Positions 58,083-64,000 of a stretch of 64,000 bases of DNA are shown here, piece after piece. Where the stretch lies: contig VDMD01000035.1 in NCBI GenBank assembly GCA_007026445.1, forward strand, positions 186,001 to 250,000, in the 5' to 3' direction. This DNA comes from Schizophyllum amplum (Eukaryota > Basidiomycota > Agaricomycetes > Agaricales > Schizophyllaceae). The position numbers and the translations under genes are program-made. The notes below the pieces were generated by a model. The model saw only the letters and a program-made list of their open reading frames with translations. It searched no databases and was not told the origin of the DNA. Position 1 is the first letter of the stretch. Each line of letters begins with the position of its first letter.

Positions 58083-59393
58083 TTATGCGACACGGTGCTG
58101 TTGATCATCCGCGCGCGGAGCTTCCGACCGCCCGCGCTCCGTCAGACACTTGACCAGCAACGAGAACGGGAAGAGGTCCAGAATGTAGAACTTGGGCGGC
58201 ATGCTCGCCGGGAACAGGAACTGCTCCTCCGACGGCGCGAGCACCGTGCGTTCCTTCTCGGAGGTATCGTCTTTCTCCTTCGACTCCTTCTCCTTCCTCA
58301 GCTCCTTCTCTTTCAGCTCCCTCTTCTCCCTAACCTCCTTGTGGTCGTCCTTTTCGCCGCCGAAGCCGATGTTCTCGAGCACGGCGGTCAGCCGGCGCTT
58401 CGGCATCGGGGTTGTGACCGGCGTGGGTAGGCCGCCGCGCAGGGGGATCCGGCCGCGCGTGCTGGACGCGTTTGAGGTGCGCCGATGGTACGCTTGGGCA
58501 GCGGACGCGTTGGACGAGCGACGTTGCGGCTGCCCGTGGCCGTTCTCTCCCGATGGCTCCGGGATACCGGTGAGGTCCGGGTCCGCTGCGATACCGGAGG
58601 GCAGCGCGTAAGCGGGAAGGAACTTGACGAGGTAGTACAGATCCCTATGATCGATGTTAGCCGGGTGGCGCAGCAATACATCTGTACCGGCTCACGTGTA
58701 GAAGATACCGTCTGCAAGTCATGTTAGGTTGCGTATGTACACAGGCAATGAAGTGAACGCACCTTCTCCGCGCAGATAATGCTTGACCGCTACAGCATAC
58801 GCCTCGAGAAGGTTGATGGCCGTCTTCTTTTCGATCATGGCGCGCGCCCGATCTTCAGGGTTCTCTGGGTCTGTGCAGAATGAGAAAGTGTCTGTGATTG
58901 CGAGGTAAGGAGACGTACTGGGCACATGGAACCATATCGTCCGCGCGAACGTCCGGTTCGCCAGGATGATCTGCGACCAAAGGCGCCGGCCCTCGTTGTA
59001 CCGCTCGAACGACGAGGTGGTCCGGTACGAGATGATGAAACCGAGCACGGTACCGACGCTGCAGAGCTGGATCAGCGAAAGTGATGAAGGGGGAACGTGC
59101 AGGCCGCTTACACGGTGAGAAGAGTGGACTGGATCCATATGCCGTAGTCGTTGTGGTTGAGTACGGTGATGAGGGTCGCCCAGGCAGAGAAGAAGATGAG
59201 GATGTGCCAGCAGCGGAACAGAGCTGTGGCGAGGACGGCATTGATGAAGGACGCGCCGGGGCGGCGACGGGCGGCAACTCTGGAGGGCCGTGAATTTAGT
59301 ATCCCGTGTATAATGAAAAGACACAGGCGCCATGGGCGTAGTGTCCCCGTAAGCCTGGGGAATCGGAGGATCATCCACTCACGGATCGGCCAT
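58083..59393 (-). pseudogene. Truncated bestrophin gene copy
   Basis: Contains exons 1-5 and most of exon 6 of the bestrophin gene, nearly identical to copy A, but a net 20-base deletion near 58120 shifts the frame after LTERGRS, giving an early stop at 58083. Exons 7-12 are absent, including the GEEIENPFGYDKNDL signature. No functional channel can be made from it. Confidence 0.9.
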
Positions 59394-60239
59394 ACTGAAT
59401 CCTCTATGCATCATGGTGTCCGTCCGCTGCGAACGACCGTCAGACTTCCTTCATATTTGCAAGGAGGGATACGCGCGCACCTTCAGGTCGAGACTTGTGG
59501 GACTCATTGCGAGACTCGTCGCACTTGTAGGACTTGTCGGACTGCGGAGGCTTTGGGGCGGGTCCATAGTTAACGATATGCCGGCCTCTCAGAGGATGAT
59601 TCCTCGGTTGTGTGTGAGTTCTCTTGCTGCCCTCGCCCCACCAGGCGATGAAGAGAAAGAGAAGAAAAAAGGGGATGGGGGTAAGAAGAAAGAGGGAGGG
59701 TTGAAAGCTGCGACGGCGACGAACCCGCAAGGCCTGTTGCCCTTGGTAGCAACCTATGTGATCGGCCCGCGGTCGATGACATATGGCGATGCAGTCCGGT
59801 GCGGGACCGGGGACCTCGCCGACCTGAACGAGCCCTTGACGAGCCCCAAACTTTGCCTCGTGCAGGAGCGAGCAGATATACAACGGAACTGTGAAGTCCA
59901 GGGGGACTTCGTGCAAGAGCTCTCACTAGTACTGATGTTCATGGATGAGATGCATTGGACTCAAGACGGCACCAAATAACGAACAATAGAAAGCTCCCGC
60001 TCAAGTCCCGCGGAAGTTCAACGCACGTAGCGATGTGCCTATCGCGCAATGCGAGATCGTTGGCCTTGGCGATGACATCGATGCAGGCGTATGTAGGCGT
60101 GCAGAGGCGTCGGCGCTCGACACCAGGTCTCCGCTCGACCGCTCCGCTCGACCGCTCCACGACGGCCGCCGACTGCATAGACAGAACGAAGCCGCCCAAA
60201 GGCAACCTCGAAGGACGAACAACGCACGAGTCCCCGCCG

Positions 60240-61680
60240 TGCCACAAGTCCCCTCCATTCCCCTCCTCCTCCCTCTTCTCCTCTCTCCCCACCATTCCCC
60301 TTCTCCTTCGTCCCTCCCCCCTCTCCCTTCTCCTTACCTCCCATCCCTCCTCTCCCCCTTCTGACCTCCCCTCGCTCCTCCTTTCATCCCGCTCGCTTCT
60401 CCGTACCTCCCTCCCTCGTCCTTACCTCTCCCTCCCTCCTCCCTTGTCTCCTCCTCCACCGCTCGTCTCGTCTCTACCTCCCCCTCCCTCCTCCCTCCCT
60501 TCGCGCGACCAGTAATCAGAAAACACACATATATTGGGCAATACATGAGCTACACCTATGTGCTAGAAGATCCCTCGCCTTTGCAAGTTCCCCTTCACCT
60601 CCCGAGAACGCCCCTCCGCGCTCGCAAATGCGCCCCTTTCGCTCTGAAAAACACCCTTACCTTCGCATTGCCCTTCCTCACCCTCAAAGTCGCCTTGCGT
60701 GACTCTACATGCATCCCCCTTCCGCAAAAAAATGAGGCCCCTCACCTCCGGAGATCCCCCTCCCCTCGCGCATATTGTAGCTTCGAATGCACCCCTCCCC
60801 CGCTTGCGTGACTCTACATGCATCCCCCTTCCGCAAAAAAATGAGGCCCCTCACCTCCGGAGATCCCCCTCCCCTCGCGCATATTGTAGCTTCGAATGCA
60901 CCCCTCCCCCGCTCGCGTGATCACCACCCCTTCGCGTTCAAACGACCCCCTCCGCCTCCAAAACAAGGCCCCTTCCAACCAGCCCTCGCCATCCCTTGCT
61001 CACCTTCACATACATCCCCCTTTCGCGAAAAACAAGGCCCCTCACCGCAGACCCCCCTCCCCTCATCCGAATGTACCCCTCCCCCCGCTGGCGTGAAAAC
61101 TACCCCCTTCGTTCTCACACACCACCCCCTCCATCTCGAAAAAACGTCCTCGCATACCCCCTCCCGCCCTCAATAACATCACTCCCCTCCCAACCTCGCA
61201 GCCCCCTGCCTTGCCTCTACATGCGTGCCCCTCTCGCGAAAATACAAGGCCCCTCACCTTCCCAGACCCCCTCCCCTTGCGTAAACTCGATAGCACCGCC
61301 GCCTCCATCTCCCACCCCCTCCTCCACCTCGAAAAAGCGCCCCCTCCGCCCTCGTATACTCGCCCCCCCCCGCCCTTGTATACTCCCCCCTCCGCCCTCG
61401 CATATCCCCCTCCGCCGACGCAAAACCCCCTCCGTCGTCTCACCCTCCCATCATCAGGCCCTCCCATCATCAGGCCCTCCCATCATCAGGCCCTCTCGCC
61501 GTCTTGCCCTCCAACCCGTCGCCAATCGCCCTCCCCTCCCACCGTCTAGCTTCCCTCCCGTCATCTCCGCACCCTCCCCCCACCCTCCCTTCGTCGTCTC
61601 GCTCTCGTCATCAAGCCTCCCGCCTCCCGCCTCCCGCCGTTCCACACCCAGCGATGCAGGACGACCATCTACAAAGATGA
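60240..61680. repeat. Strand-asymmetric C/T-rich array, copy B
   Basis: Same composition and motifs as 48140-49690 but with a different unit arrangement. At 60698-60916 a ~109-base unit beginning TGACTCTACATGCATCCCCC is repeated twice, almost perfectly, and has no such pair in copy A, showing array turnover after the duplication. Confidence 0.88.
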
Positions 61681-62831
61681 TCAGCGCACCTCGGGAAGAC
61701 TACGGATAATAACGCTACCTGGATTGGCAGGTAACTGGCGGCGACTACATATATATCATGACCGGCGGGGCGCTCGTCCGGCGCGGGAGCATCACGACGG
61801 CAAGGGGCCGGGGTCCAAGACGGGGGCGGAGGCGTCGAGGAGGGCGAGGGCGGAGGCGCGAACGAGTGGGGCGGAGGCGTGGACTGAGGCGGAGGCGCGA
61901 ACGAGGACTGGGGCGGAGGCGTGGACTGAGGCGGAGGCGTGAACGAGGGCGGAGGAGTAGGACGAGGGCGGAAGCGACAACGAGTGCGGGGGCGGGCGAC
62001 GGGCATGGCGATGTCGACAGTACCTGAAGCGATAATCAACATGTGCAGCGCGAGCGAGGCAAAGAGGACGTACTTGAGGGGTTGCCGAGCGTCGTCGGTA
62101 TGAGCCACCGGGTCGACACCGTCCATCGCGCGTCGGCAGCATCATTAACGCATCCGGCGACAATAACACGTCGGCGGCGTACATAACGCGTCACCTCCGT
62201 CCCTGAAATCTATCCAACGTGTTCAGTATAGACATAAGTAGAGAACAATGGAAAGCACTCACCGTCGCGAGATATGTCAACTACCACGGCATAGACCTGC
62301 AATATGCAGTCTACCCGCAATATGCAGTCTACCCGCAATATGCAGTCTACCTGCAATACGGGATGCAAACATAACCTAAGAAACAAGCCAGTTAGTACAA
62401 CGGCCTAGGTATATATAATAAACACGACGTACCGACAAGCAGGTCGTCGAGAGCGTGAATCAAGTCACAAGTCGCTGAGGCGAATGTGATTGGGTGTTTG
62501 CAAAGTTGATGTGCGGTGGTGAGGGTAGGAGACGTCAAGGAACGCCGCGAGGTAGAGCAAAGGCGGCCTAGGAAATTCGAAGGTCCTGGAAGGTTAGAGT
62601 CAGGACGACGGTCGAAGGGAGCGCCACAGATTGTACTCGCTGATCGCATCTGAGCGGTGAAGGGGGATGCGTGCCGTGTGTTTGCAAAGTTGATGTGCGA
62701 TGGTTGGGACAGAAGACGTGAAGGAAAGCCGCGAGGAAGAGCAAAGGCAGCATAAAAAAGTAGAAGGTCCTGTAAGCTCACAGTCAGGACGACAGTCAAA
62801 GGGAGCACTATGAGGACCACTCACCAAATGT

Positions 62832-63342
62832 CTAGTACTTATGGGTAAGGCGTGCCGGGTGTTTGCAAAGTTGATGTGCGGGAATGACGAGGGCCTGCGC
62901 GACGTCCGAGGCCGCGCGCGACGTCAAAGGCCGCGCAAAGACAACCGCGAAGGCGAAGCAATCCTGGAATATGGGATCAGAAAACAACACGTCAACGTGG
63001 GAAGGACGCAATACGCACCTCAATGAACTGCAGACACCGTCGAACTCCCGCGGCCGTGAGGTATCTGTAAAACAGGCGGTCAAAAAACAATGAAATACGA
63101 AGGGAGCAGACGCAATACGCACTACACATTTCTCTGCCGGCCCACCTGCGAATGACGAAGGCCTGCAACAGCAACAGCAAAATGAGTAACCAGAGCACAG
63201 CGTCAACGACCCGCGGACTCACTCTGCACAGTCGAACAGACGGGTGGAGGTCGAGGCGACGAGAGCGTGCCGACGACGAGAGCGAGACGAAGGTGACACG
63301 GGGGAAGTCGATGACGGGAAGAAGCAGGGATGCTGCCTCCAT
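62832..63342 (-). pseudogene. Copy B of the unrecognised multi-exon gene
   Basis: Duplicate of 50794-51296. The start codon, splice sites and tiny second exon are conserved, but one extra base in exon 1 (GAGGCGACGAG against GAGGCACGAG) breaks the frame before LFDCAEW. Confidence 0.6.
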
Positions 63343-64000
63343 CACCCGCTCCCTCCGACTCTTATACACCGCCAATAAGCTTTCCAACCTCCTTGAAACG
63401 CACGTAAGCGGCTACCGAGGGGTCAGCGGCAACCGAGCAGTCCCCCGAGAATCGGGGGTCGAGATCGACTTACGAAAGGGCGGAAGATTCGGTGGCGCAG
63501 CACGGCTGCCTGCTTTCAGGAGGTTGGTTTTCGAACATTGAACGCGCGCCCGTTTCCCTGGGTCGCCTGCGGTGTGCCATCGTCGACGCGTGTCCGTTGA
63601 GCGCGGGGGATAATACTGTAAATCCGCGGGGAAGGGCTGGCGACATGAACTTTGTGTCAAGGGCCCTCCCGCATTCGAGTCGCTTTGCGCTGTTCCAGAT
63701 AAATTCCGCGTTCAGTAAAGCTTCACAGATCGATATCATTACGCACCCTAGCTCGGATCTGATGCGTCGCGCCGCCTGGCGCCCGGGATATCGGTCCAGA
63801 AAAATCGAGGTGAACGTTGAAGGGAAGCACGTAAGGCAAGTTTCCCCATCGGGAATCCCTTGTTGTTGAACTAGGCATCGCCGTTGAACGCGCCTCCACA
63901 GCGTCTCCCGCCGCCGTGCTCGCACTCAGCTTATGTAAAAGCATGCTCGGGCGCATCGGAGACACGTGTATCCGTGAGGAATTCAGGCTGCCTGCGGGCT

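Larger units (their letters stand above)
58083..64000. repeat. Direct segmental duplication, copy B (runs off the window)
   Basis: Counterpart of 45963-51953. Its left edge lies inside bestrophin exon 6; homology can be traced into AGAGCAGACTCAC at ~58065, after a ~26-base deletion. Gene-related parts carry disabling changes, so this is the derived copy. Confidence 0.93.

Overview
The window is fungal nuclear DNA, most likely from an agaricomycete (mushroom or polypore-type basidiomycete). Genes are cut by many introns, mostly 45-60 bases with GT-AG ends, and the DNA is GC-rich. It also carries families typical of these fungi: a FunK1-type kinase, paired F-box-like proteins, a stand-alone Sin3 PAH-domain protein and a GH71 glucanase. 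Exon models below were assembled by hand from reading frames, splice signals and family motifs. Apart from the GH71 gene, which runs off the window, each model sums to a whole number of codons.

Layout, left part (1-11 kb): a GH71 alpha-1,3-glucanase runs off the left edge. Then come the mitochondrial polyprenyl diphosphate synthase COQ1, a 603-base TA-flanked inverted-repeat element, a proline-rich gene, a Bem46-type alpha/beta hydrolase, a small orphan gene (paralogue A), a GFA-domain protein and a single-exon orphan.

Middle part (11-25.6 kb): ARG5,6 is flanked by an inverted segmental duplication. Each arm holds an F-box-like gene convergent with an orphan gene, and the orphan survives only as a deleted relic in the left arm. 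Paralogue B of the small orphan, several minisatellites and three copies of a dispersed repeat lie here too. A PAH-domain protein and dynactin p27 (DCTN6) follow.

Right-middle part (26-47.3 kb): an unusually long O-methyltransferase, an acidic coiled-coil protein, a FunK1 kinase, a vacuolar-type Ca2+/H+ exchanger, thiamine pyrophosphokinase with five long introns, glycyl-tRNA synthetase with apparent mitochondrial and cytosolic starts, and a bestrophin-family channel.

Right part (46-64 kb): a direct segmental duplication of at least 5.9 kb (about 45.96-51.95 kb and 58.08-64.0 kb, offset about 12.1 kb). The left copy holds the intact bestrophin gene; the right copy holds a truncated, frameshifted one. 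Both copies contain a 1.4-1.5 kb strand-asymmetric C/T-rich array. The roughly 6 kb between them looks like a gene graveyard: a ribosomal protein L11 fragment, repeated exon-like units with GC hairpins, repeated units encoding GDEYMYRRPAS-like peptides, and a strong hairpin. The housekeeping genes belong to separate pathways (ubiquinone, arginine, thiamine, translation, dynein transport), so I see no operon-like or biosynthetic cluster. The most unusual content is the two duplications and the 52-58 kb interval.
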